DNA of 64,000 bases from Flavobacterium aquiphilum (GTDB lineage Bacteria; Bacteroidota; Bacteroidia; Flavobacteriales; Flavobacteriaceae): NCBI RefSeq assembly GCF_027111335.1, contig NZ_CP114288.1, forward strand, positions 1-64,000, in the 5' to 3' direction. Each line of letters starts with the position of its first letter. The stretch's first letter is position 1. Of this stretch, positions 8,601 to 16,605 are shown piece by piece. The translations under genes and the position numbers were made by a program. Below the pieces are notes generated by a model, which worked only from the letters and a program-made list of their open reading frames with translations, searched no databases and was not told the DNA's origin.

Positions 8601-11313
8601 TGAGTTCCGGCGATTTAATCCCCACATAAGTATTGAACGGGGAATAGACTGTCGAAATAACATCGGTACTGAAATCGCCACCTTCCTCATACACTTTTGT
8701 GATAAACGAAGCTTTGAGCATACCCGGTGAAACACCCTGTATTTTGGGGTTTATAGCCGTACTTGCTTTTCCGTTGGCATCCAATTTACCCGAAAAAACA
8801 GTAATTTCCTCGGTACTAAATTGGCGCACCAAATCATCAAAAGTAAATTTCTCGTAATTCTTAAAAGTTGTTGTTTGTGGCGAAAACTTAGCCTGCATTT
8901 CGACATTCAAATTTTTGGCCACAGCCCCGTGAAGCCACGTCACTTCTAGATTACTCGTATTTGGATACGAAGACGAAAGCATCGCCCTTTTGAAAATATT
9001 TTTAATTTTCAAACGATTCGGTTTAATGGTTTCAATTTTGATGCTCTTGTAAAACTTGGCACCGCCAACACTGACCATCGCTTCCCAATTTCCGGTAGGA
9101 GCATCAGCTTCTGTGGGAACTGTAAACGCATAATGATTCCATTCATTCGTTTTTTGGACCGCCTGATAAGTGACTTTTCCGTTAGGATCACTCAATCTGA
9201 ATTTAATCGGATGTCCCAACGGAAGTTTATTCGAAGCATCGTTCAAAATAAACGACAAATACAAATTATCTCCCGGTCTCCAAACCCCGCGTTCTCCATA
9301 AATAAAACCTTTGAGTCCTTTTTGCAAAGTTTCGCCGGACACATTAAAATTACTCACCGACAATGAATTTCCGTCATCCAATCGAACATAAGTTGACTGC
9401 GTTCCGTAAGTGACAATCGCAAAATAGGCAAATGTATCCAACTGAAAACTTGCAATCCCTTCACTGCTCGTCGCTACCGTTGCTAATTTTTGTTGTTGAA
9501 AACTGTACAAATCCACTCTTGCGTTGGCAATCGGTTCGGTTGTAATGATGTTGCTTACCGCAAATAAATACGATTTGTTTTCGCCTCTTTTGGCGATAAC
9601 CCCAACATCGGATGCCAAAATATTAGTTCCGATTCTCGCATTGTAATAATAGGAATTCGTGCAAGGATCTTGGCTTTCCCTCCAATCATAATCTTCATAA
9701 TAGTAATCATCGTAGGCATTTTGACTATAATTCACGTCTTTCTCATCGACTTCTTCTTCCTCATTTTCACTGTCATCAGCTTCTGAATTTTGACATTTGT
9801 ATAAAGAATAGGCTTTTTTATAAGAGAACTCTACTCTGTAAATCGCTCCCGGTTCCGGAGTTATAATTTTGGATAAATCCAAAGCAAAAGTATTCCATTT
9901 ACTTGAATTGACTAAATTTCCTTCGTTAAGAGTAAGTGTTGATTTTGCTATTGGCTGACCCACTCTTTTCAGATTTCGGGTACCGTTTAATTCGTTATCC
10001 TGAAGAAACTGAAGAATGTTGTTTTTGTAAATTTTAAACACTTTTACATCGACAGCCCGAAGATTTACCGCTTCAAAATTGAGTTTTAAATTGCTCGAAC
10101 TTGGCAGAATTGTTCCGTTTTTGATGAAACGAACGTTCGGTTTTATTTCGTCAAATGAAATCTTCTCCGAATAATTTTCATTTAGCTTTTTGCCATATTC
10201 ACTTTCGATCCCTTGAAAAACTTCCAACAATAATTCACCTGTAAGTTTTTGAGAAACGACAGCAACGGGCTCAGGTTCTGCAACCGTAACAACTTCTTCA
10301 GGTTCTGCAACCGAAGCCGTGTCCTGAGGAACACTAGCTGAATCAACTGCAACAGTCGATGTTTCGTTTACAGCCACGGCTTCAGGAGCCACTTCAACCG
10401 GTTTTTCAGGGGCTTTTTCATTGTTAAAATAAACCTTCAACACGTTTCCTTGGGTAGAAAACTTTAAATTATTGGTGTTTTGAATTGCCACCAAACCTTT
10501 AAAATCCTGCCCTTTTTCCAACGGTTCCGAAAAATTGATCGATAACATTTGGTTATTTCCCTCCTGCAATTCGGTTTTTAAAACTTTGAATTCATTCAGA
10601 GCCGTAATTGGGAAATCGACAGTTCCTTTTTGGCCCATATCATAATCCGTCCCGTCAAAATTAATTTCAAGATTGCTTGGTGAATCCAACCGCTGAATAC
10701 TGTCAATTCTGAATTTAAATTCTTTGCCAACTGCATTCGATTTCTCAAAAATCAGATGTAAATCTTTTCCATTATGCTCCGCTTCCACCAACTTTTTGGC
10801 GGTTTCAAAATCCATATTATCTGCGGTTTTCAGCACGCAATTCAAATATTGATATTCTTTGCTGTAGGACTGAACATCGAGTGTATTGACAATAAAATCC
10901 TGCTTAATGGTTTTTATCGTGAAATTGAAATTAGAAAGTTCCTTATTCTTTTCGGCCACTTTCGGATTCAATTTATCCAAATGCAAAGTCACCTGATATT
11001 CCGTACCCGAATCCAACTTTTTCTCGGGTATAAAAGCAATCGTATTACTCGAAAGTGCCACGACTTTTCCGTCTACACTTGGAGAAATATCAAATAAATC
11101 GCTATCCAAAGTCTGATTGACTTTCCAATTGTTATTGTCAAAAGCCAAAACCACGCGAATATCCGATTGCGCCGAGACGATTCCCCCCGTAAAACTGACT
11201 ATATACTCTTTAAATAATGAAAAATCGGAATTAAAATCGGAGGCTGATTTTCGACCACACGACTGAAACAAAAAAAACACACAAAAAACGTAAATTAATC
11301 CTTTTGTTTTCAC
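5632..11313 (-). CDS. Alpha-2-macroglobulin family lipoprotein
   Basis: The 1893-residue protein begins with a lipoprotein signal (lipobox FQSC, Cys19), so it is likely a periplasmic lipoprotein. It has MG domains, an MG2-like region (GVWRPGDNLYLSFILN), a bait-like region and a C-terminal complement-like helical domain. The thioester motif is present as HGCVEQ (Cys1451-Gln1454). Bacterial members are thought to trap proteases that breach the outer membrane, letting the PBP1C partner repair peptidoglycan. Two low-complexity segments stand out: a Val/Glu/Pro-rich stretch (about 302-355) and an Asp/Glu/Tyr-rich stretch (about 508-542). pbpC lies downstream on the same strand. Confidence 0.93.
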   Translation of the reverse strand: MKTKGLIYVFCVFFLFQSCGRKSASDFNSDFSLFKEYIVSFTGGIVSAQSDIRVVLAFDNNNWKVNQTLDSDLFDISPSVDGKVVALSSNTIAFIPEKKLDSGTEYQVTLHLDKLNPKVAEKNKELSNFNFTIKTIKQDFIVNTLDVQSYSKEYQYLNCVLKTADNMDFETAKKLVEAEHNGKDLHLIFEKSNAVGKEFKFRIDSIQRLDSPSNLEINFDGTDYDMGQKGTVDFPITALNEFKVLKTELQEGNNQMLSINFSEPLEKGQDFKGLVAIQNTNNLKFSTQGNVLKVYFNNEKAPEKPVEVAPEAVAVNETSTVAVDSASVPQDTASVAEPEEVVTVAEPEPVAVVSQKLTGELLLEVFQGIESEYGKKLNENYSEKISFDEIKPNVRFIKNGTILPSSSNLKLNFEAVNLRAVDVKVFKIYKNNILQFLQDNELNGTRNLKRVGQPIAKSTLTLNEGNLVNSSKWNTFALDLSKIITPEPGAIYRVEFSYKKAYSLYKCQNSEADDSENEEEEVDEKDVNYSQNAYDDYYYEDYDWRESQDPCTNSYYYNARIGTNILASDVGVIAKRGENKSYLFAVSNIITTEPIANARVDLYSFQQQKLATVATSSEGIASFQLDTFAYFAIVTYGTQSTYVRLDDGNSLSVSNFNVSGETLQKGLKGFIYGERGVWRPGDNLYLSFILNDASNKLPLGHPIKFRLSDPNGKVTYQAVQKTNEWNHYAFTVPTEADAPTGNWEAMVSVGGAKFYKSIKIETIKPNRLKIKNIFKRAMLSSSYPNTSNLEVTWLHGAVAKNLNVEMQAKFSPQTTTFKNYEKFTFDDLVRQFSTEEITVFSGKLDANGKASTAINPKIQGVSPGMLKASFITKVYEEGGDFSTDVISTVYSPFNTYVGIKSPELSKYGMLETRKVNQFDIVTVDENGRPKSVKNLEVKIYKVEWRWWWDASSDNLSNYNSDNATTSYKTFRVNTDVNGRGAVRFALTDEEWGRYLIRVSDEVGGHATALTVNIDWPVWSGKTRNTDASTANMLVFSTDKEKYAVGENAQISFPSSEGGRAFISIENGSKVVQTLWAKTQQGETKVTIPITASMAPNVYFNITLLQPHASTKNDSPIRMYGIVPIEVVDKNTILTPKLTMPDVLRPEQSFALKVSEQSGREMTYTIAIVDEGLLDLTRFKAPNAWDSFYVREALGVKTWDIYDDVIGAYGGRVNQVFSIGGDQDLGGGKAKKANRFKPVVIYMGPFKLEKGQTKTHQIKLPKYIGSVKTMVVAGDATTSAYGSVEKATPVRSPLMVLASLPRKISPSEKVTIPVTVFAMEKNIKNVTVQVKTNNGLKVIGSAVQRVSFTQPDEKMAYFNLAVGSATGIGKVQIVATSGKEKSVYDVEIDMTNPNPVTNTFTDVILEPNSSKTISWKPFGVAGSNKAKLEISSMPTINLNGRLQYLIQYPHGCVEQTTSSVFPQLYLNDIADLDTTRKGLIQKNITAGITRLGSFQLSNGGISYWQGGTVADDWGTSYAGHFMIEAEKKGYFLPINFKTKWISYQQKEAKQWRFMPSYGNDLAQAYRLYTLALAGVPDLASMNRLRETKGISNESKLRLAVAYVLAGQKSAGQTLFLNSKIEDDSNYNYYYYGSADRNRAMALETMLLLGQKQNAFAMAIKLAKAMSSDQWMSTQTTAYCLYSMAKFSVSNGAKGIDVQFGKDGKMLAIKTMKTIADRSLTVTAGLNSVTLKNNRKNRLFVRLLNTGILPIGQENAVQSNVSASIVFKNRKGGVINVSKINQGTEFVAEVTVRNQKNEHVENVALSQILPSGFEIVNTRFTDYGDATNNVADYIDIRDDRTNFYFGLKASEAKTFRILLNASYLGTYYLPGLQCEAMYDNTFLARTKGFWVQVVK

Positions 11314-11580
11314 TTTTATCTAGAGTTAATGGGTTACAAATTAAAATTTTAGCAACGTCTCGCAGTAAAATGCATAACTGCAAAAGTCGTCATTATATTG
11401 TAGTAAAAGTATAGTATTTTTTTAATTATTTTAAGAAGAAAATTCTTTGCCGATAAATTATTTCTTGGAAGATAATTTTTAGGAGCTTTTTCCAGCTATT
11501 CACTGCAATCTTTTTATTTTAAAGGAAAAATAAAAAGGATTTTCGCTTCTATCTGGGCTAGGGATTTAGTGCTAACAAGA

Positions 11581-12024
11581 CTATTTTCTTCTCTCAGCGA
11601 AAAACCTTTTCATCAACTCCGAAGCCTCATCAGCCATAACCCCGCTAACGACAACGGTTTTAGGATGCAGTTTAGTTCCCATTTTCACAAAACCACGATT
11701 TTCATCGGTGGCACCGTAAACAATTTTGGTAATTTGGCTCCAATACAAAGCACCGGCACACATTTGGCAGGGTTCCAACGTAACATAAAGCGTACAGTCT
11801 TTTAGGTATTTTCCGCCGAGATAATTCGCCGATGCGGTTATGGCCTGCATTTCGGCGTGGGCGGTAACGTCATTGAGTAATTCGGTTAAATTATGGCTTC
11901 GGGCAATAACAGTGTTATTTACCACCACAACGGCACCCACGGGAATTTCGCCTTTCTCAAAAGCCATTTCGGCTTCCTGCAAAGCTTTCTTCATAAAATA
12001 CTCGTCGGTGAAAATGTTTATCAT
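11581..12024 (-). CDS. tadA: tRNA-specific adenosine deaminase
   Basis: The 147-residue protein has the zinc-dependent deaminase signature: HAE at 56-58 (His ligand and catalytic Glu) and PCQMC at 85-89 (two Cys ligands). The surrounding sequence fits TadA, which converts the wobble adenosine of tRNA-Arg(ACG) to inosine and is usually essential. Length is typical. It lies 14 bp downstream of the decayed toxin on the same strand. Guanine deaminase relatives share the motif, but overall length and N-terminus favour TadA. Confidence 0.9.
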   Translation of the reverse strand: MINIFTDEYFMKKALQEAEMAFEKGEIPVGAVVVVNNTVIARSHNLTELLNDVTAHAEMQAITASANYLGGKYLKDCTLYVTLEPCQMCAGALYWSQITKIVYGATDENRGFVKMGTKLHPKTVVVSGVMADEASELMKRFFAERRK

Positions 12025-12038
12025 GTTTTTTTAAAAAA

Positions 12039-12333
12039 CTATAATTTGAAATTTTTAGGATTTTGATGAGTTGAAAAAACATCAAGAATATAAATTCTAT
12101 TCTCTTCGATTCTGTACACCAATTTAAAATTCTATTTAGGAAAAAATCTAATTTCTTCCAAATTAAATAAAGGTTCTATTGGATTTTTTTCGGGAAATAG
12201 ATTTAGCTTCTCTCCTAAATCAAACAAGGTTTCTACTACCAAATCAGCGTTTTTTTGGATTTTTGGAATAAATATAATTATAACTATTCTGAATAGACTC
12301 TATAGCATTTGGAGACCAAACAACAGGCTTCAT
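12039..12333 (-). pseudogene. Decayed RelE/ParE-type toxin (frameshift plus amber)
   Basis: From the ATG at 12333 the frame reads MKPVVWSPNAIESIQ and stops after about 30 codons. One base removed from the 7-A run (plus-strand T at 12250-12256) restores a RelE/ParE-like protein continuing NADLVVETLFDLGEKLNLF and, after a second break, LVYRIEENRIYILDVF, ending at a TAG at 12039-12041. The second break is an in-frame TAG at 12132-12134. The ATG overlaps the antitoxin stop as ATGA, the normal coupled layout. Two independent lesions make a real pseudogene likely. Confidence 0.78.
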
Positions 12334-12569
12334 TTTTTTACAATCTTTTTTCTCGCTTCTTCAGTTGTATAGCCAACTTCTCCAGCATCTGAAAGCTTGA
12401 TAATATTATTCAAATGATTTTTATACTCCTTTACAGTTAATGGCTTCCCATCAGTTGAATAAGTATAAATATCATTATTAAGCAAATCTTCTATTTGATT
12501 TAGCAATTGAACATTTTCAATATCTAATATTCTATGTACAATATTTCTACGTTGTGCTTCTACATTCAT
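12330..12569 (-). CDS. Antitoxin-like protein left beside a broken toxin
   Basis: The 79-residue protein begins MNVEAQRRNIVHRIL and contains STDGKPLTVKEYKNHL, resembling the antitoxin at 2.6-2.8 kb. Its reading frame is intact although the toxin downstream is not. It may persist as a repressor or an anti-toxin decoy, or simply have not yet decayed; the sequence does not tell. Confidence 0.65.
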   Translation of the reverse strand: MNVEAQRRNIVHRILDIENVQLLNQIEDLLNNDIYTYSTDGKPLTVKEYKNHLNNIIKLSDAGEVGYTTEEARKKIVKK

Positions 12570-12586
12570 ACTGTCTTGATTTACTT

Positions 12587-12594
12587 CAAAGTTA
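12587..12594 (-). promoter_or_regulatory. -7 box of the decayed toxin-antitoxin operon
   Basis: The minus strand reads TAACTTTG, 17 nt before the antitoxin ATG, so the pair is probably still transcribed. Confidence 0.5.
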
Positions 12595-12682
12595 TAAATA
12601 TTCTTCAGTGAAAATATTTATCATAAAACAAAAATACGCTTTTGAATCAATTTTTATTACTTTTAAAAATCATTACTTCTTT

Positions 12683-13279
12683 ATGGACACAAAACACAAA
12701 ATCACCATTCCTAAACCCTGTCACGAAGATTGGGATAAAATGACTCCGAATAATAACGGTCGATTTTGTAGTAGTTGTTCCAAAACTGTGGTCGATTTTA
12801 CCAATATGTCACCTAATGAAATCCAAATGTATTACCAACAGCACAGCAATGTTTGCGGAAGATTTAAAAATTCACAATTGGATTCCCTGACTATTCAAAT
12901 TCCAAACCGAGTTTTATTCTCACAAACTAATTATCATAAAATATTTTTATTGGCTTTGTTTATGACAATGGGCACAACTTTATTTAGCTGTTCAGATAAA
13001 AACGGAAACAAACAAAAGATTGATAAAGTAGAAGTTGTTGACGATTCTTTGGAAATGAATAACGTAACTGTCGGTGTACGATAGCCTCCAAAAACAAACC
13101 CAACTAATCCTTCAAAAAATGTTCCACCACCTCCACCACCTCCAAGAGTAGATCACGTTAAATTTGTAAAGCCAGAAATAATTAAGTGTGGTGAAGTTGA
13201 CAAAAACAAAACGACTAAACATACAACAGGTGAAGTTGTGCCCATTTTGACAGTTACTGACTCAACAAAAAAAGATTAA
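12683..13279 (+). pseudogene. Cys-rich N-domain, membrane-anchored protein interrupted by an amber codon
   Basis: From ATG 12683 the protein has a cytosolic Cys/His domain (IPKPCHEDW, GRFCSSCSKTVVDF, NVCGRF; residues about 8-70), a membrane segment (about 85-105, IFLLALFMTMGTTLFSC) and a short acidic tail. At codon 134 there is a TAG (13082-13084). The same frame then stays open for 64 codons with a polyproline run (seven Pro) and a Lys/Thr-rich end, closing at TAA 13277-13279. The continuation is protein-like, so the gene was probably one 198-residue product. The CHExW...CxxC...VCGRF domain recurs in Bacteroidota membrane proteins of unclear role; a metal-binding function is inference. The longer upstream frame overlaps the divergent antitoxin and is not used. 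Confidence 0.65.
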
Positions 13280-13288
13280 CATCATTAA

Positions 13289-13319
13289 TTGCCTCAAATA
13301 TTACCTTTTTTTGAGGCAA
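13289..13319 (+). terminator. Hairpin after the interrupted gene
   Basis: TTGCCTCAAA and TTTGAGGCAA form a 10-bp stem, 10 nt after the final stop codon. There is no good T-run after it, so it may be a 3'-end stabiliser rather than an efficient terminator. Confidence 0.45.
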
Positions 13320-13350
13320 ATAACACAAATAATCGCCTCATTATCTTTTG

Positions 13351-13467
13351 CCACGAATTCACGAATTAATTATACTTTTTATAATTGAAAAATAACACGG
13401 ATCACAATCAGATTTAAAATTTGTGCCATCAAAAAGCTTAGAATTTATTTCATTCGTGAATTCGTGG
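13351..13467. repeat. CCACGAATTCACGAAT inverted repeat element
   Basis: Sixteen-base arms at 13351-13366 and 13452-13467 are perfect complements. A partial relative (GCCACGAATGAATTAA) occurs near 63633. No reading frame inside. It lies between the interrupted gene and dxs. Confidence 0.7.
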
Positions 13468-13514
13468 CCACAAAACTTTAAATTTAAAACCGTAAATTCG
13501 CTTTTTAAATAATA

Positions 13515-15296
13515 ATGAAAAGCAATTTACTCGAACATATCTACTCCCCAACCGATTTACGCCAGCTTGACGAAGCGCAACTTCCGCAATTGGCACAGGA
13601 ATTAAGGGATTTTATCATCAATATTGTTGCCACCAAAGAAGGCCATCTTGGCGCCAGCTTGGGTGTGGTCGAATTGACTATTGCCTTACATTATGTTTTC
13701 AACACTCCCGAAGATTTATTGGTTTGGGATGTTGGTCACCAAGCCTACGGACATAAAATCTTGACCGAGAGAAGAACCATTTTTCATACCAACCGTCAAT
13801 TGAACGGTATTTCGGGTTTCCCGAGAAGAAGCGAAAGTATTTACGACACTTTTGGCGTAGGCCACTCTTCCACATCAATTTCGGCAGCTTTGGGAATGGC
13901 AATTGCCTCTCATTTGAAAGGAGATTTCGAAAAACAACATATAGCCGTAATCGGTGATGCTTCAATTGCTTCAGGAATGGCTTTCGAAGGACTGAATCAC
14001 GCCGGTGTTACCGATGCTAACTTGTTAGTAATTCTTAATGACAACGCCATCGGAATTGATCCGAGCGTTGGTGCTCTCAAAAAATATCTTACTTCAGTAA
14101 AAGAAGGAAAAAATCCGAAGCAAAATAATATGATTCGGTCACTGAATTTCAATTATTCGGGACCAATTGATGGAAATGATATTTTTGCAGTAATAAAAGA
14201 ATTGAAACGCCTGCAAAAAATAAAAGGACCAAAATTCTTGCACCTTATCACCACCAAAGGCAAAGGACTTCAACAGGCAGAAGAAAATCAGGTGAAGTAT
14301 CATGCCCCAGGCAAATTTGACGCCACAACAGGAGAAATTATTCCGAAACACGAAGAACATTTACCTCCAAAATACCAGGATGTTTTTGGTTTAACCATTT
14401 TGGATTTGGCCAAAAAGAACGAAAAAATAGTTGGAATAACTCCAGCAATGCCTTCCGGAAGTTCACTAAAATTCATGATGGACACTTTTCCAAAACGCGC
14501 TTTTGACGTTGGAATTGCCGAACAACACGCAGTCACTTTGTCCGCAGGAATGGCAACTCAGGGAATGATTGTTTATTGCAATATTTATTCTACTTTCCTG
14601 CAAAGAGCCTACGATCAGGTGATACACGATGTGGCTTTACAAAATTTACCCGTTATTTTTTGCTTGGACAGAGCCGGTTTGGTTGGCGAAGACGGTGCGA
14701 CGCATCACGGCGTTTTCGACTTGGCATACTTACGCTGTATTCCAAATATGATTGTTTACGCGCCGCTAAATGAAATTGAACTGCAAAACATTTTATACAC
14801 CGCACAATTGGGACTGAAACATCCTATTGCCATTCGTTATCCACGAGGCAGAGGCGTTATCAGTGATTGGAAAAATCTACATTTTGGCAAATATCAACAA
14901 ATTGAAATAGGAAAGGCTAAGATTTTAAAAAGTGGCACAAAAATTGCGGTATTATCTGCCGGTGCAATTGGCAACAATGTTACTTTGGCTTTGGCCAAAA
15001 TAAAGCATCAGGAGAAATTTGCGCATTATGCTTTTGCTTTTGTCAAACCTTTGGATGAAAAAGAACTGCATACCATTTTTGATCAATTCAAAACCGTCAT
15101 TACTATCGAAGATGGAGTAATAAAAGGAGGCTTTGGAAGCGCAATTCTGGAATTTGCTGCAGCTCATCATTACGCTAACAAAATACAGCTTTTGGGAATT
15201 CCAGACACTTTTATTGAACAAGGTTCTATTGATGAATTACAACAAAATTGCGGAATTTCCGTTGATAGTCTGGAAATAATTTTATCAAGTTATTGA
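13515..15296 (+). CDS. dxs: 1-deoxy-D-xylulose-5-phosphate synthase
   Basis: The 593-residue protein is a thiamine-diphosphate enzyme joining pyruvate and glyceraldehyde 3-phosphate, the first step of the MEP isoprenoid pathway. Signatures: WDVGHQAYGHK, the ThDP/Mg motif GDASIASGMAFEGLNHAG with LNDN, GIAEQHAV containing the catalytic Glu of the pyrimidine domain, and DRAGLVGEDGATHHG. It is slightly shorter than the usual 620 residues but all three transketolase-like domains are present. DUF3078 follows after 39 bp on the same strand. Confidence 0.95.
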   Translation: MKSNLLEHIYSPTDLRQLDEAQLPQLAQELRDFIINIVATKEGHLGASLGVVELTIALHYVFNTPEDLLVWDVGHQAYGHKILTERRTIFHTNRQLNGISGFPRRSESIYDTFGVGHSSTSISAALGMAIASHLKGDFEKQHIAVIGDASIASGMAFEGLNHAGVTDANLLVILNDNAIGIDPSVGALKKYLTSVKEGKNPKQNNMIRSLNFNYSGPIDGNDIFAVIKELKRLQKIKGPKFLHLITTKGKGLQQAEENQVKYHAPGKFDATTGEIIPKHEEHLPPKYQDVFGLTILDLAKKNEKIVGITPAMPSGSSLKFMMDTFPKRAFDVGIAEQHAVTLSAGMATQGMIVYCNIYSTFLQRAYDQVIHDVALQNLPVIFCLDRAGLVGEDGATHHGVFDLAYLRCIPNMIVYAPLNEIELQNILYTAQLGLKHPIAIRYPRGRGVISDWKNLHFGKYQQIEIGKAKILKSGTKIAVLSAGAIGNNVTLALAKIKHQEKFAHYAFAFVKPLDEKELHTIFDQFKTVITIEDGVIKGGFGSAILEFAAAHHYANKIQLLGIPDTFIEQGSIDELQQNCGISVDSLEIILSSY

Positions 15297-15335
15297 AATT
15301 AATTAATTTGCGAACTCAAAAAATCTTAGCCGAAT

Positions 15336-16346
15336 ATGACTTTTTTAAACAAAACAATTATAAATCTTACACTACTCATTTCAACATGTAGTTTCGCACA
15401 AATCACGATAATTACCAGTAAAAAAGACACCATAAACGCAAACAAAATTGACCAGGCTATGATGACCATCATAACTTCAAAGCCTGACACTGTTTCACAT
15501 TGGACGAACAAAAATATTTTAGGAATTGACGTTTCAGAAATTGCTTTCGTGAACTGGAGTGCCGGGGGGACCAGCGCGATTACAGCATTGGCACGAGGAC
15601 AACTTAAAAGAGATTACAAAGACGATAAACAAGTTTGGTCAAATGAACTGATCTTTCGTTATGGTATGAACAAACAAGAAGGTGTCGAACTCAGAAAAAC
15701 AGATGATGTCTTCAAATTAAATTCTACTTATGGCTATAGAACAAGTCCTAGGTCAAATTGGTATCATTCGGCTAAATTTAACTTTAATACTCAATTCACT
15801 GACGGTTATAAATATCCAAATACGACAGAACCTATATCAAGGCCTTTTGCCCCGGCATATGTCTTTTTAGGGGTTGGGTCTGAATACATCTATAAACCTG
15901 AAAAGCTGAATATTTACTTATCCCCTTTAACGTTAAAAAGCACAATGGTCTTAGATCAAACTTTGGCAGATAAAGGATCTTATGGTGTAGAAAAAGCCGT
16001 TTATGATGCTTCAGGAAATTTGATTTCCCATGGGAAAAAATCAAAAAACGAGGTGGGTATTTTGGCTACCTCTTATATTGAAAAGGAAGTCGCTAATAAC
16101 ATCACTGTAAAAAACCGTTTAACTTTATACACAGATTATCTGCATAATTTTGGTAATATCGATGTTGATTGGCAATCGTACGCCGATTTAAAAGTAAATG
16201 ATTATGTAAAAGCAAACATTGGTATAAACCTAGTTTATGACGAAGACATCGATGTAATTAAAGAAGAAAATGGCGTAAAAATCAATGAAGGCCCAAAAGT
16301 ACAGCTAAAGCAAATTTTAGGAATTGGAATTGAATATGCTTTTTAG
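15336..16346 (+). CDS. DUF3078 protein, predicted exported
   Basis: The 336-residue protein starts with a signal peptide (about 1-21, ending SFAQ) and continues as alternating short strands with aromatic residues, ending in GIEYAF, the pattern of an outer-membrane barrel or surface beta protein. WSAGGTSAITALARG is typical of DUF3078, a family confined mainly to Bacteroidota with no assigned function. It directly follows dxs and a strong terminator closes the unit. Confidence 0.8.
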   Translation: MTFLNKTIINLTLLISTCSFAQITIITSKKDTINANKIDQAMMTIITSKPDTVSHWTNKNILGIDVSEIAFVNWSAGGTSAITALARGQLKRDYKDDKQVWSNELIFRYGMNKQEGVELRKTDDVFKLNSTYGYRTSPRSNWYHSAKFNFNTQFTDGYKYPNTTEPISRPFAPAYVFLGVGSEYIYKPEKLNIYLSPLTLKSTMVLDQTLADKGSYGVEKAVYDASGNLISHGKKSKNEVGILATSYIEKEVANNITVKNRLTLYTDYLHNFGNIDVDWQSYADLKVNDYVKANIGINLVYDEDIDVIKEENGVKINEGPKVQLKQILGIGIEYAF

Positions 16347-16365
16347 ACTAAAAACCTAAAAAAAA

Positions 16366-16407
16366 ATACCCTCAAATAGTAAAAAACTATTTGAGGGTAT
16401 TTTATTT
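16366..16407 (+). terminator. Strong rho-independent terminator
   Basis: Fifteen-base arms (16366-16380 and 16386-16400) pair perfectly around a 5-nt A loop and are followed by TTTATTT. An A-run on the left side means it could also act on minus-strand transcripts from dgt. Confidence 0.9.
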
Positions 16408-16476
16408 ATATGACTATCCGTTCATAATACCAACCAAAAATTTTGTCGGTTTATTAAAAAACAAAAGTTTTTTCTC

Positions 16477-16547
16477 TTAAAACCATTAAGTAATTAAGGT
16501 TCATTAAGCATAAAAACTTAATTTTCTTAATATCTTAATGGTTAAAA
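16477..16547. repeat. ACCATTAAG/CTTAATGGT inverted repeat element
   Basis: TTAAAACCATTAAG and CTTAATGGTTAAAA pair with one mismatch around an AT-rich spacer containing further TTAAG words. It sits between converging genes and has no reading frame. Confidence 0.6.
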
Positions 16548-16605
16548 ATATATTACTTTTTTTGGTCCTCTTACCGGACAGTCATATTGTTTTATATGCT
16601 TTCAA

